64,000 nucleotides of DNA from Agathobaculum hominis (GCF_014288055.1 NZ_JACOPK010000004.1:186001-250000); one strand, 5' to 3'. Shown: positions 38,040 to 47,183, counted from the first letter of the stretch. Translations and numbers: made by a program. The notes: generated from the letters alone by a model not told the origin.

Positions 38040-38741
38040 ATGTCAACTGAAAATCAGTCTGTCTGTGCGGTCGTTGTTGCGGCCGGCTCGTCGCGGCGCA
38101 TGGGAGGCGAAAACAAGCTGCTGCTCCCGCTCTGCGGAAAGCCCGTACTCGCGCATACGCTGACGGTGTTTCAGATGTGCGGCGCCGTTCGCGACATCGT
38201 ACTGGTCTGCCGCGAGCAGGATATGGAGGTCTATCGGACGCTTGCCGCAGAAAACGGCATCACAAAGCTGCGCACGTTGACGCGCGGCGGCGATACCCGT
38301 ACCGAATCGGTCCTCGCAGGCGTCTCTGCCGCGTCTGAGGCCTGTGCGCTCGTGGCAGTGCATGACGGCGCGCGGCCGCTCGTGTCCGATGAGGTCATCA
38401 CGCAGGCTGTAGCTGAGGCCGCAAAAACGGGTGCAGCTGCGCCTGTGGTCCCGGTCAAGGACAGCATCAAACGCATCGAGAATGGAAAGATCGCAGCTGA
38501 TGTGCCGCGCGATACGCTTGCCGCAGTACAGACCCCGCAGGTCTTTCGCAGGGATATGCTGCTGCATGCTCTGCTGGATGCGGCAGCGAACGGCCGCAGC
38601 TTTACGGATGACTGCGCCGCGGTGGAGGCGCTTGGTCAGACGGTTTCCGCGACCTCGGGCAGCTACGAAAACATCAAGGTTACAACGCCCGAGGACATTG
38701 CTGTCGCGGAGGCGTTCCTGTACAGGAGGGAAAAGAAATGA
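38040..38741 (+). CDS. ispD: 2-C-methyl-D-erythritol 4-phosphate cytidylyltransferase
   Basis: A protein of 233 residues. The nucleotide-binding start VVVAAGSSRRMGGENK, the mid motif VAVHDGARPLVS and the C-terminal TDDCAAVEALG and VTTPEDIAVAEAFL are the IspD set. It makes CDP-methylerythritol in the MEP isoprenoid pathway. I start at the ATG at 38040, seven bases after AAGGAGA; an ATG six bases earlier sits too close. Its stop overlaps the start of ispF by four bases. Confidence 0.95.
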   Translation: MSTENQSVCAVVVAAGSSRRMGGENKLLLPLCGKPVLAHTLTVFQMCGAVRDIVLVCREQDMEVYRTLAAENGITKLRTLTRGGDTRTESVLAGVSAASEACALVAVHDGARPLVSDEVITQAVAEAAKTGAAAPVVPVKDSIKRIENGKIAADVPRDTLAAVQTPQVFRRDMLLHALLDAAANGRSFTDDCAAVEALGQTVSATSGSYENIKVTTPEDIAVAEAFLYRREKK

Positions 38742-39217
38742 ATATGCGGATCGGACACGGCTACGACGTCCATCGGCTGGTCGAAGGGCGGCGCTGTATC
38801 ATCGGCGGCGTAGATATTCCGTTCGAGCTTGGCCTGGACGGACATTCTGACGCAGATGTGCTCACGCATGCGGTGATGGATGCGCTTCTGGGCGCGCTCG
38901 CGCTCGGAGACATCGGCAGGCATTTTCCTGATACCGATCCGGCCTACAAGGGTGCGGACAGTCTGGCTCTGCTGCGCCATGTCAGTGCGCTTATCCGTGA
39001 AAAGGGCTGGCAGGTCGGCAACATCGACGCAACCGTGCTCGCGCAGGCGCCCAAACTCGCGCCGCATATCGTGCAGATGCGCGAGAATCTTGCCGCTGCC
39101 ATGGAATGCGATGTCGACCGTGTTTCCGTCAAGGCGACGACTGAGGAAAAGCTGGGCTTCACCGGTGCAAAGCAGGGTATCGCCGCTCACTGCGTCTGCC
39201 TGCTGGAAAAGCTTTAA
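38738..39217 (+). CDS. ispF: 2-C-methyl-D-erythritol 2,4-cyclodiphosphate synthase
   Basis: A protein of 159 residues, the normal size. MRIGHGYDVHRL holds the metal-binding Asp/His, GLDGHSDADVLTHA the substrate part and DVDRVSVKATTEEKLGFTGAKQGIAAH the C-terminal motif. IspF forms the cyclic diphosphate of the MEP pathway after IspD and IspE. It is translationally coupled to ispD through an ATGA overlap, preceded by AGGAGGG. Confidence 0.97.
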   Translation: MNMRIGHGYDVHRLVEGRRCIIGGVDIPFELGLDGHSDADVLTHAVMDALLGALALGDIGRHFPDTDPAYKGADSLALLRHVSALIREKGWQVGNIDATVLAQAPKLAPHIVQMRENLAAAMECDVDRVSVKATTEEKLGFTGAKQGIAAHCVCLLEKL

Positions 39218-39241
39218 GAAGATTACAGCATAACAAGATGC

Positions 39242-39270
39242 AAACGGCACGCCTTTCGGCGTGCCGTTTT
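39242..39270. terminator. Bidirectional terminator between ispF and a lipoprotein gene
   Basis: AACGGCACGCC pairs with GGCGTGCCGTT around TTTC; T-rich on the plus-strand side (TTTTACTATTT). It serves the rightward carD operon and the leftward lipoprotein gene. Confidence 0.88.
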
Positions 39271-39271
39271 A

Positions 39272-39946
39272 CTATTTCGTTACCTCGCAGCCGCCCCATT
39301 CGACAACGGTAAAGCCGTCCCTCTCGAAAGACGGGAACGTCTGCGGTTCGATCGGCTGCGCCCGGTTCAGCGGTTTCCACGCCATGAATACGCGGAGCTC
39401 ACTGTCCGGTTTCGGGTCGATAGTGAGCTTTGCGCCATCGGTGTAGCGTTCAGACTGGAAGGAGATCAGGTTATAGGGGTTTCCCTGCATCTTCGGAAGC
39501 CAGTAAACGATAAATTCATTATACTCCTTCGGTGTCAGACCGATGCCGGAGAGCGTTTCGCGGAGAAAATCTGCGGTGTCTGCACCGGCAACGCAGAAGC
39601 CCTTTGAGAAGTCATAGTCGGCATCGTTTTCTCCTTCCCAGAACAGGTAGGAGTATTCGTTTCCGTTTTCGTCATGCAGTGTGCCGTCCGGCTCGGCGGT
39701 GACACGCCAGCCGTTTTCATACGCCGGATAGGCCGCGGTGAGCGTTCCGTCATAATCGAGCGAAACCTCGACCTCTGTCTGCTGCTCGGGATAGAGATAG
39801 ATGACCGGCTTGGCAGAGCACTCTTCCTGCTGCTCGGGATAGAGAGAGATGACCGGCTTGGCATCGCCCTCTTCCTGCTGCTGACCGCAGCCGGTCAGGC
39901 CGAGCGCCAGAGCGGCGGCAAGCGTTCCTGCGAGTAATCGTTTCAT
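39272..39946 (-). CDS. Secreted lipoprotein with duplicated KPVIYLYPEQQ motif
   Basis: A protein of 224 residues. The signal peptide ends in a lipobox (ALGLTGC). Two copies of a 16-residue unit (KPVISLYPEQQEECSA, then KPVIYLYPEQQTEVEV) follow, and the rest is a beta-rich domain (LDYDGTLTAAYPAYENGWRV, ending VEWGGCEVTK). The KPVIYLYP motif recurs in secreted clostridial proteins of unknown function; the doubled copy here looks like a recent duplication of 48 bases. It is a monocistronic gene with a terminator at each end. It starts 11 bases after AAAGGAGG. Confidence 0.75.
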   Translation of the reverse strand: MKRLLAGTLAAALALGLTGCGQQQEEGDAKPVISLYPEQQEECSAKPVIYLYPEQQTEVEVSLDYDGTLTAAYPAYENGWRVTAEPDGTLHDENGNEYSYLFWEGENDADYDFSKGFCVAGADTADFLRETLSGIGLTPKEYNEFIVYWLPKMQGNPYNLISFQSERYTDGAKLTIDPKPDSELRVFMAWKPLNRAQPIEPQTFPSFERDGFTVVEWGGCEVTK

Positions 39947-40030
39947 GTCAGTTCCTCCTTTTTCTGTATGCGTCTCTGTGTATGCTGTCTACCAGATTAG
40001 ACGAAGGAAAGAAGCAGATGTTCCGTGTTT

Positions 40031-41401
40031 TCACATTTCTTTTGTGATTTTCCGGAAGCGGATGAGAAACAGAACCGTGGTGGTCGCGGCCGCGAGCACA
40101 TCTGCAACAGGCTCGGCGAGAAAGACCGCGAACAGCTTGTTCTCGAAGAAGCGGGGCAGAATGAAAATGAACGGTATCAGCAGGAAAACCTTGCGTTCCA
40201 GCGCGAGGAACAGCGAGATTTTCGCTTCACCGAGCGCCACGAACGACTGCTGAAACCCAGTCTGAAAGGCGTTCGTAAATCCGAGCGCCATGTAAATGCG
40301 CAGCGCCCAGACCGTCATATCGGTCAGCGAGGTATCCGATGTGAACAGATGAACGACCGCATGCGGCGTCAGCTGCACAATGCCCCAGATTGATGCGGCG
40401 AACACAACGGCAAGCGCGATGTTGCAGCGCACGACCTGCTTCATGCGGTCGGGGCGGTGTGCGCCGAAGTTGTAGCTTAAAATCGGCTGTGCGCCCTGCG
40501 CAAGACCGGTCAGCGGCAGCTGTATCATCTGCGCGACCGAGGTGAGGATGGTCATTGCGCCGACGGCAAGGTCACCGCCGTATTTCTGGAGCGAAACATT
40601 GAATGCGACGGTCAGCAGGCTTTCCGTGGACATCATGACGAACGGCGACGCGCCGAGGGCAAGCGCCGGCGTGAGCAGCCTGCGGTCGATCCGAAGCGTT
40701 GTGCGCCGCAGCCGGAGAACGGTGCTTTTTCCGGTAAGAAATTTCAGTACCCATGCCGCAGAGACCGCCTGCGAGAGCACGGTGGCGACTGCCGCGCCGC
40801 GCACACCCAGTCCGAGCACGAAAATGAACAGCGGATCGAGCAGCACGTTGAGTATCGCGCCGATCACGACGGTCTTCATGGCAACGGACGAACGTCCCTG
40901 CGCGGTGATGAAGCCGTTCAGGCCAAGCGCTGTCATGACGAAAACCGTTCCGAGCACATAAATGCTGAGATACTGCATCGCATACGGCAGCGTATCGGCA
41001 GACGCGCCGAACAGCCGCAGCAGGTCACGCTGAAACAGCAGGAACAGCACGGTCAGCACGGCGGCAAGGCTCCAGAGCGCGGCGGCACAGGTGCCGAGCG
41101 TGCGTTCGGCGCGATCCTTCTCCCCTGCTCCGAGGGCGATCGAGGCGCGCGGTGCGCCGCCCATGCCCACGAGTGCGGAAAACGCGGAGATGAGTGTGAT
41201 GACCGGAAAAGTAACGCCCATGCCGGTCAGCGCGAGCTTGCCCTCGAGCGGGATGCGCCCGATATAGATGCGGTCGACGATATTGTAGAGAAGATTGACG
41301 ATCTGCGCGGTGATGGTCGGCAGCGCGAGCCGGACAAGCAGACGGCCGACCGGGTCATTCCCGAGGTCGGCCGTGCGGTTTGATGGTGTGACCTTGCTCA
41401 T
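40031..41401 (-). CDS. MATE-family efflux transporter
   Basis: A protein of 456 residues with about 12 membrane helices in two homologous halves (first half starts LPTITAQIVNLLYNIVDRIYIG, a conserved MATE signature). It exports drugs or metabolites against Na+ or H+. Its start overlaps the stop of the uridine phosphorylase gene by four bases (ATGA), so the three genes DUF951-udp-MATE form one leftward unit. Confidence 0.93.
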   Translation of the reverse strand: MSKVTPSNRTADLGNDPVGRLLVRLALPTITAQIVNLLYNIVDRIYIGRIPLEGKLALTGMGVTFPVITLISAFSALVGMGGAPRASIALGAGEKDRAERTLGTCAAALWSLAAVLTVLFLLFQRDLLRLFGASADTLPYAMQYLSIYVLGTVFVMTALGLNGFITAQGRSSVAMKTVVIGAILNVLLDPLFIFVLGLGVRGAAVATVLSQAVSAAWVLKFLTGKSTVLRLRRTTLRIDRRLLTPALALGASPFVMMSTESLLTVAFNVSLQKYGGDLAVGAMTILTSVAQMIQLPLTGLAQGAQPILSYNFGAHRPDRMKQVVRCNIALAVVFAASIWGIVQLTPHAVVHLFTSDTSLTDMTVWALRIYMALGFTNAFQTGFQQSFVALGEAKISLFLALERKVFLLIPFIFILPRFFENKLFAVFLAEPVADVLAAATTTVLFLIRFRKITKEM

Positions 41402-42162
41402 GCCTTTGCGCGATCCTCCCGGATGAGGATGCGGATGGCTTCAACGGCGGCGCGCACGCCGCGTTCAGCTGCATCCGGCGGAATAGCCGGCGCGTCATCG
41501 TTGTCTGCATTCCACAGCACGTTCAGCACCGCGCCGCAGCGGACATGGAGCACCTGCGCGACGATCATGAGCGCCGCGGACTCCATCTCGCTCGTGAGCG
41601 CGCCCGCAGCCTTCCAGGCCTTCCATTTTGCGGTGAGCTCGTCCGCGATCGGCATCAGCGCCGGGCGGATCTCGCCGTAAAAGCTGTCCTTGGACTGGAC
41701 CACGCCGACATGGTGCGGATAGCCGAGCTTTTCTGCGGCCTGCTTGAGCGCGAGCACGATGTCGAAGCTGGCGGCCGCCGGAAACTCGATGGGCAGATAT
41801 TCACGGCTTGTGCCCTCCTGACGGATGGCAGAGGTCGCGATGACAATATCGCCGCCCTTGACCTCGTCTACGATGCCGCCCGAGGTGCCGACACGGATGA
41901 ACGTGTCCGCACCGCACTCGACAAGCTCCTCCATGGCGATCGCCGCAGAGGGGCCGCCGATGCCGGTCGAGCAGACCGCGACCGGAACGCCGTCCAGACT
42001 GCCCGTCCAGAGCGTATACTCGCGGTTCTGGGCGAGCTGCTGCGGCTCATCAAAATAGCGCGCGATCTTCTCGCAGCGTGCCGGGTCTCCCGGCAGGATC
42101 ACATAGCGGCCGATATCGCCCTTTTTGATCTGAATGTGCATCTGTCTGCCGTCAATCAGCAT
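41398..42162 (-). CDS. udp: Uridine/nucleoside phosphorylase
   Basis: A protein of 254 residues of the PNP-UDP family: phosphate-binding start VILPGDPARCEKIA, GIGGPSAAIAMEEL, FIRVGTSGG and the late TSEMESAALMIVA. It splits uridine to uracil and ribose 1-phosphate in pyrimidine salvage. The start at 42162 follows GGGAGGGTGAAACGAT and overlaps the DUF951 stop by seven bases. The strong family pattern favours uridine over purine nucleosides, without certainty. Confidence 0.9.
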   Translation of the reverse strand: MLIDGRQMHIQIKKGDIGRYVILPGDPARCEKIARYFDEPQQLAQNREYTLWTGSLDGVPVAVCSTGIGGPSAAIAMEELVECGADTFIRVGTSGGIVDEVKGGDIVIATSAIRQEGTSREYLPIEFPAAASFDIVLALKQAAEKLGYPHHVGVVQSKDSFYGEIRPALMPIADELTAKWKAWKAAGALTSEMESAALMIVAQVLHVRCGAVLNVLWNADNDDAPAIPPDAAERGVRAAVEAIRILIREDRAKA

Positions 42163-42350
42163 ATCGTTTCACCCTCCCGTTCGATACTGCGTATATTTTT
42201 TTCCGCCTTGCTGCGCGGAAGCATGACCTCATGTCCGCAGCCGACGCAGCTGAGCTTGAAATCCATGCCCGTGCGCAGCACCTTCCACTGCTTCGAGCCG
42301 CATGGATGCGGTTTTTTCATCGTAAGGATATCGCCGACCTGAACGTCCAT
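42156..42350 (-). CDS. DUF951-family small zinc-ribbon-like protein
   Basis: A protein of 64 residues that matches DUF951: VGDILTMKKPHPCGSKQW, then GMDFKLSCVGCGHEVMLPRSKAEKNI. One Cys after PHP and a CxxC pair form a potential metal site. Family members often occur beside ychF or ribosome-related genes and have no known role. The start at 42350 follows GGGGGAGTGATACCG. Confidence 0.88.
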   Translation of the reverse strand: MDVQVGDILTMKKPHPCGSKQWKVLRTGMDFKLSCVGCGHEVMLPRSKAEKNIRSIEREGETIC

Positions 42351-42512
42351 CGGTATCACTCCCCCTGCGTTTATTTCTGTTTTTATTATAGCACAGGCAG
42401 CGCGAAAAAGCGACTGTATTTCTGCGTTTTCCGTCCCCTGCTCCATTCATATTTTCAACTCCGGTTTTCATATAATGAAAAAGCTCGGAACAATAAAGGA
42501 GGCTGTGCATTT

Positions 42513-43451
42513 ATGATGAAAACCGACGATTTCCTGCCTGAGGGCAGCTATGGAACGCTTCCCTCCGTCCGGCAGGCGCTGCATTCGCTCGAGGGACTGC
42601 GGCGCGCACAGGATGAAGGGCGGATTCTGGAGGCTCCGGCGCTGCGCTGTACCGCAGCGCACGATCTGCTGTTCGACTTCGGCTTTGCAAGGGGCGTCAT
42701 GCCGCGCGCGTGCTGTGCGCTCGGCATTGCAGAGGGGCAGGTGCGGGAGATCGCTGTGCTCTCGCGCGTAGGAAAGCCGACCTGCTTCGTCGTGACCGAT
42801 ATTGATGAGGAGAGCGAGCCGCCGACGGTATGGCTGTCGCGGACCGCTGTGCAGCTGCGTGCGCAGGAGGCTCTGCTGTCCTCGCTCTCGCCGGGCGACA
42901 TTATCCCGGCAGCCGTCACCCATCTGGAACCCTTCGGCGCGTTCGTCGACATCGGCTGCGGTCTGCCCTCTCTCATCGGCATAGAAAACCTGTCGGTCTC
43001 GCGCATTTATCATCCCTCTGATCGGCTGACCGTCGGGCAGAGCATCCGTGCGGCTGTGCGGTCGGTGGACGTGGAGAACCGCCGCATCACGCTCACGCAT
43101 CGCGAGCTGCTCGGCACCTGGGAGGAGAATGCCGCACTGTTTGCCGCGGGTGAGACTGTACGCGGCATCGTCCGCTCGGTCGAACCCTACGGCGTGTTTA
43201 TCGAGCTGGCGCCCAATCTTTCCGGGCTCGCGGAAAACCGCGAGGGCCTGACGCCCGGCACGCCGGTTTCGGTCTACATCAAATCCATCCTGCCGCAGCG
43301 AATGAAGATCAAGCTGAGCGTGATCGATATTCTGCCGCATACAGATACGCCCGAGCCGCCGCGCTATTTTGTTTCCGGCGACCATATCGACCGATGGGTC
43401 TATACCCCGGCAGACTGCGACAGGAAATACATCGCGACCGAATTCCTCTGA
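42513..43451 (+). CDS. S1 RNA-binding-domain protein
   Basis: A protein of 312 residues. After a variable N-terminal part (1-125) there are two S1 OB-fold domains: about 128-205 (LSPGDIIPAAVTHLEPFGAFVDIG) and about 215-280 (FAAGETVRGIVRSVEPYGVFIELA). It resembles the S1-like proteins of Firmicutes annotated as 30S ribosomal protein S1 homologues, which have fewer domains than the proteobacterial protein. It starts ten bases after AAAGGAGG and is monocistronic. Confidence 0.85.
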   Translation: MMKTDDFLPEGSYGTLPSVRQALHSLEGLRRAQDEGRILEAPALRCTAAHDLLFDFGFARGVMPRACCALGIAEGQVREIAVLSRVGKPTCFVVTDIDEESEPPTVWLSRTAVQLRAQEALLSSLSPGDIIPAAVTHLEPFGAFVDIGCGLPSLIGIENLSVSRIYHPSDRLTVGQSIRAAVRSVDVENRRITLTHRELLGTWEENAALFAAGETVRGIVRSVEPYGVFIELAPNLSGLAENREGLTPGTPVSVYIKSILPQRMKIKLSVIDILPHTDTPEPPRYFVSGDHIDRWVYTPADCDRKYIATEFL

Positions 43452-43474
43452 ACGGAAGCAGATAAAAAGAACAT

Positions 43475-43503
43475 TTGTTTTCTCTCTCGGTCTGTGATAT
43501 ACT
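43475..43503 (+). promoter_or_regulatory. Sigma-A promoter of pcrA
   Basis: TTGTTT (43475-43480), 17 bases and TATACT (43498-43503). The start codon lies 70 bases downstream. Confidence 0.7.
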
Positions 43504-43572
43504 GATAATGTACAGCCGCCTGCCTGAGCGGCTGCTGATTTTGTATATCTTCATGACGAAACGAGGACATAT

Positions 43573-45987
43573 ATGGAACCGACCAAATTTGATATGAAAT
43601 ACGCATCCGTTCGACAGGCGATCATCGAGCAGCGCTTTGAAAAGCTCAACGCCCGGCAGCGCGAAGCGGTTTTTCAGACTGACGGCCCCCTGCTCATCCT
43701 TGCGGGCGCGGGCAGCGGCAAAACTACCGTACTCATCAACCGGATCATCAATCTGCTGCGCTTCGGACAGGGCCTTACCGACCCGTTTGCCCCGGAATGG
43801 GCAACGGATGACGATCTGCTGTTTCTCGCAGAATACCTCAATGATCCGAAGCCGGAAAACCGGGCGCGGGCCGAGCACCTGTGCGCGGTGCGTCCGGCAA
43901 AGCCGTGGGAGGTGATCGCCATCACCTTCACCAATAAAGCCGCCCGCGAGCTGCGCGAGCGACTCGAGCTTGCGCTCGGTGATGAGGAGGCCGCAAGCGC
44001 AGTCTGGGCGTATACCTTCCATACCGCATGCCTGCGCATTCTGCGCAGGCATGTCGACCTGCTGGGCTTCGAGAGCGCGTTCACCATCTACGATGAGGAC
44101 GACAAAAAGCGCGTCATCACGAATGTGATGAAAAAACTGAACCTCGACCCCAAGACGTTCGATCCGCGCACCGTGATGGGCATGATCAGCCGCGCGAAGG
44201 ATAAGCTCATGACGCCGAAGCAGTTCGCTGCCGATGCGGCCGGCGACTATTTCCGCGAAAAGGTCTCGGATATCTACCGCCAGTACGAAAAGGAAATGAA
44301 AAAGGCGTGTGCGCTCGATTTTGATGACATCATCATGAAAACCGTGCTGCTGCTCCAGAACAACCCGGAGGTGCTCGAGTTTTATCAGCACAAGTTCCGC
44401 TATGTGCTCGTAGACGAGTATCAGGATACGAACTACGCACAGTATGTACTGACCAGCCTGCTCGCCGGGTACTATGAGAACATCTGCGTCGTCGGCGATG
44501 ACGATCAGAGTATTTACAAGTTCCGCGGCGCGACCATCACGAATATCCTTGAATTCGAAAAGCAGTTCAAGGATGCGAAAACCATCCGTCTGGAGCAGAA
44601 CTACCGCTCGACCGGCAACATTCTGAATGCCGCGAACGAGGTCATCCGCAACAACGTCGGACGCAAGGGCAAGGAGCTCTGGACCGACCACGGCGCCGGC
44701 GCGAAGATCAAGCTGCACCGCTCGGACAGTCAGGAGGGTGAGGCAGGCTATATCGCGGACACGATCCGCGAGGGTGTCGAGCAGGGCCGCCGCTGGGGCG
44801 ATTTCGCGGTACTCTACCGCAACAACGTGCTGTCGGACAACATCGCCGCCGCCTTCATCCGAGCGGGCGTGCCGTACCGCGTTTACAAGGGCCGCGACTT
44901 CTTCTCCCGTGCTGAGATCAAGGATATGTTCGCCTACCTTTGGATGATCGAGAATCCGGCGGATGAGCTGCGCTTGCGCCGCATTATCAACGTTCCGGCG
45001 CGCAAGATCGGCGATAAATCGGTCGAAACGGCGATGCAGGCCGCAGTCGAGAACGGCGTCACGCTCTATGACGTCGTGTGCCATGCCTCGGGGTACCCTG
45101 CCCTGTCGCGCGGCGCGGCGGCGATGGAGAAATTCGGTGAGATGATCGAAAATCTGCGCCGCCTGCGTGAGTTCGTTTCGCTCTCCGAGCTGTATGATGA
45201 ACTGCTCGACAAGAGCGGCTATCTCCGTGCGCTTCAGCTCAAGGGCGGCGCAGAGGAGGAAAGCCGCATCGAGCACATCGAGGAGCTCAAGTCCTATATC
45301 GTCGACTACGAGGAAAAGAACGAAAATCCGTCGCTTGGCGACTTCCTCGAAAACATGGCGCTTTACACTGATGCAGACCAGTCGGGCGAGGACGAGGATG
45401 CGGTCATCATGATGACGATGCACGCGGCAAAGGGCCTCGAGTTCCCGGTCGTGTTCCTCGCCGGCATGGAGGACGGCCTGTTCCCCGGCTTCCGCGCGAT
45501 GGAAAAGGAGGAGGACATGGAGGAGGAGCGCCGTCTGTGCTATGTCGCTGTGACGCGCGCGAAGGAGCAGCTGTACCTCACCTGCGCTGAGCGCCGTCTG
45601 CTGTACGGCCGCACGCAGTACGCTCATCCCTCCCGCTTCATCGACGAGATGCCGGAGGAGCTGCTCGACAGCAATATTGTCGAGAGCCGCCGCTTCTCTG
45701 CCGCGACCGCACCCGACCCGACGCTTGACCGTCCGCAGGTCATGCGTGCACGCTATGTCTCCGCCGGAGCGGCAAAGCCGGGTGCATCGGTCGCACCGGC
45801 AAAGCCCGCCGTTCCCCTGCCCGATTATGCAGCCGGAGACCGTGTCCGCCACCGTGCATTCGGAGACGGCATGATCGTTTCCGTCAAGCCGATGGGCGGC
45901 GACGCGCTGCTTGAGATCGCCTTCGATCAAAAGGGCACCAAGCGCCTCATGGCGAAGAGCGCAAGCCTGTTCATGCAGGTCATTTAA
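43573..45987 (+). CDS. pcrA: ATP-dependent DNA helicase PcrA/UvrD type
   Basis: A protein of 804 residues with all SF1A motifs: Walker A (LAGAGSGKTTVL), ITFTNKAARELRERLE, VDEYQDTNYAQY, GDDDQSIYKFRGA, NYRSTGNIL, TMHAAKGLEFPVVFL and VAVTRAKEQLYL, with the PcrA-type C-terminal Tudor-like end (AAGDRVRHRAFGDGMI). It unwinds DNA in repair and removes stalled complexes. Between motif I and motif Ia there is an insertion of about 40 residues (from NLLRFGQGL to KPWEVIA) not present in Bacillus PcrA. The gene is monocistronic with its own promoter and terminator. Confidence 0.95.
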   Translation: MEPTKFDMKYASVRQAIIEQRFEKLNARQREAVFQTDGPLLILAGAGSGKTTVLINRIINLLRFGQGLTDPFAPEWATDDDLLFLAEYLNDPKPENRARAEHLCAVRPAKPWEVIAITFTNKAARELRERLELALGDEEAASAVWAYTFHTACLRILRRHVDLLGFESAFTIYDEDDKKRVITNVMKKLNLDPKTFDPRTVMGMISRAKDKLMTPKQFAADAAGDYFREKVSDIYRQYEKEMKKACALDFDDIIMKTVLLLQNNPEVLEFYQHKFRYVLVDEYQDTNYAQYVLTSLLAGYYENICVVGDDDQSIYKFRGATITNILEFEKQFKDAKTIRLEQNYRSTGNILNAANEVIRNNVGRKGKELWTDHGAGAKIKLHRSDSQEGEAGYIADTIREGVEQGRRWGDFAVLYRNNVLSDNIAAAFIRAGVPYRVYKGRDFFSRAEIKDMFAYLWMIENPADELRLRRIINVPARKIGDKSVETAMQAAVENGVTLYDVVCHASGYPALSRGAAAMEKFGEMIENLRRLREFVSLSELYDELLDKSGYLRALQLKGGAEEESRIEHIEELKSYIVDYEEKNENPSLGDFLENMALYTDADQSGEDEDAVIMMTMHAAKGLEFPVVFLAGMEDGLFPGFRAMEKEEDMEEERRLCYVAVTRAKEQLYLTCAERRLLYGRTQYAHPSRFIDEMPEELLDSNIVESRRFSAATAPDPTLDRPQVMRARYVSAGAAKPGASVAPAKPAVPLPDYAAGDRVRHRAFGDGMIVSVKPMGGDALLEIAFDQKGTKRLMAKSASLFMQVI

Positions 45988-45994
45988 AATTATA

Positions 45995-46037
45995 CCGCCC
46001 CGGAACAGCTTTTATCAGCGTTCCGGGGCGGTTCCTT
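45995..46037. terminator. Terminator between pcrA and sigF
   Basis: CCGCCCCGGAAC (45995-46006) pairs perfectly with GTTCCGGGGCGG (46020-46031), followed by TTCCTTT. It lies between convergent genes and ends almost at the sigF stop. Confidence 0.88.
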
Positions 46038-46747
46038 TATGTGTCGCACAGCCTTTCGCGCAGCGCCGCGAGCGCACGCTTTTCGATGCGGCTGACCTGC
46101 ACCTGCGACACGCCGATGATGCGGCTGACCTGCTGCTGGGTCATGTCGCGCGCAAAGCGCAGCGCAATGACCTGCCGCTCGCGCTCGGGCAGGCTCTGCA
46201 GCGCTCCCTCGAGCGACAGATACAGGCAGGTTCGCTCCTCCATGCCCTCATCCCCCACGAGATCCCCGAGGCGTCCGCCGCCCGAAAGCTCGCGTTCGAG
46301 TGAGTCGACCGATACGTCAGCCTGCTCGCAGACAGCGACCTCCTCAGGTGTCAGCGAGCAGGCAGCGGCAAGCTCACTGACGCTCGGGGAACGGCCGAGC
46401 CGGCCCTCCAGCTCGCTCTGCACCCGGCGCACACGCACCGCGCGTTCCTTGACCGCACGGCTGACCTTGACCGCGCCGTCATCGCGCAGAAAACGGCGGA
46501 TCTCCCCGGCAATCTTGGGAACGGCATAAGTCGAAAACTCGTTCCCGCGCGCAGGGTCAAAGCCGCGCACCGCCTTGATGAAGCCGACACAGGCAAGCTG
46601 ATACAGATCGTCCGGCTCCGCGCCGCGCCCGAAATACCGCCGCGCGATGGTATGGATGAGTCCGCTGTTTTCCGAGACGAGCGCGCTCTCGGCTTCACGG
46701 TCGCCTTCGGATGCACGGCGCAGCAGCGCCGTCATGCGCTCGGTCAA
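46037..46747 (-). CDS. sigF: RNA polymerase sporulation sigma factor F
   Basis: A protein of 236 residues with sigma-70 region 2 (LVSENSGLIHTIARRYFGRGAEPDDLYQLACVGFIKAVRGFD) and FSTYAVPKIAGEIRRFLRDDGAVKVSR, region 3 and region 4 (QVIALRFARDMTQQQVSRIIGVSQVQVSRIEK). It directs early forespore transcription. Its frame begins at a TTG (46747) overlapping the stop of spoIIAB (TTGA) just after GGGAG; an in-frame ATG lies 12 bases later. The spoIIAA-spoIIAB-sigF order is that of the classical spoIIA operon. Confidence 0.95.
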   Translation of the reverse strand: MTERMTALLRRASEGDREAESALVSENSGLIHTIARRYFGRGAEPDDLYQLACVGFIKAVRGFDPARGNEFSTYAVPKIAGEIRRFLRDDGAVKVSRAVKERAVRVRRVQSELEGRLGRSPSVSELAAACSLTPEEVAVCEQADVSVDSLERELSGGGRLGDLVGDEGMEERTCLYLSLEGALQSLPERERQVIALRFARDMTQQQVSRIIGVSQVQVSRIEKRALAALRERLCDT

Positions 46748-47181
46748 GTCTCCCGCTCCCGCAGGACCTTGGTCATGGTCACGACCGTGCCGCGCCCCGG
46801 CGCAGAGCGCACACGAAGCCGGTCGGTGAAGCTTTCCATGATGGTAAAGCCCATGCCACTGCGCGAATCATCGCCGGTGGTAAACATCGGCTTTCTTGCC
46901 TGCTCGACGTTTTCGATGCCGCAGCCGGTGTCCTTGATCTTGATTTCAAGCGCGCGCCCCTCGAACAGGCGCACGGCGACTGTGATGAAGCCGCTCCTGT
47001 CTGCATAGCCATGTACGATTGCGTTGGTGACCGCTTCGGAGACAACGGTCTTTATGTCGCCCAGCTCCTCCATGGTCGGATCGAGCTGCGAAGCAAACGC
47101 GCCGACCGCTTGCCGCGCGAACGCCTCGTTGACCGAGCGGCTTTCAAATTTGATGCTCATTTTGTTGCTGACTGTCCGCAA
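46744..47181 (-). CDS. spoIIAB: Anti-sigma F factor / serine kinase SpoIIAB
   Basis: A protein of 145 residues of the GHKL ATPase fold: LDPTMEELGDIKTVVSEAVTNAIVHGY (N box), IKDTGCGIENVEQARKPMFTTG (G1) and RSGMGFTIMESFTD (G2). It holds sigma F inactive and phosphorylates SpoIIAA. The start is probably the TTG at 47181, nine bases after AAAGGGG, because the ATG at 47160 has no site and the TTG start gives the family-typical N-terminus; its stop overlaps the sigF start. Confidence 0.95.
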   Translation of the reverse strand: MRTVSNKMSIKFESRSVNEAFARQAVGAFASQLDPTMEELGDIKTVVSEAVTNAIVHGYADRSGFITVAVRLFEGRALEIKIKDTGCGIENVEQARKPMFTTGDDSRSGMGFTIMESFTDRLRVRSAPGRGTVVTMTKVLRERET

Positions 47182-47183
47182 CG

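Noticed and set aside
43309..45930. 873-codon minus-strand frame over pcrA
   Set aside because: A shadow of the helicase gene; composition is typical for antisense of GC-rich DNA and no site precedes it.
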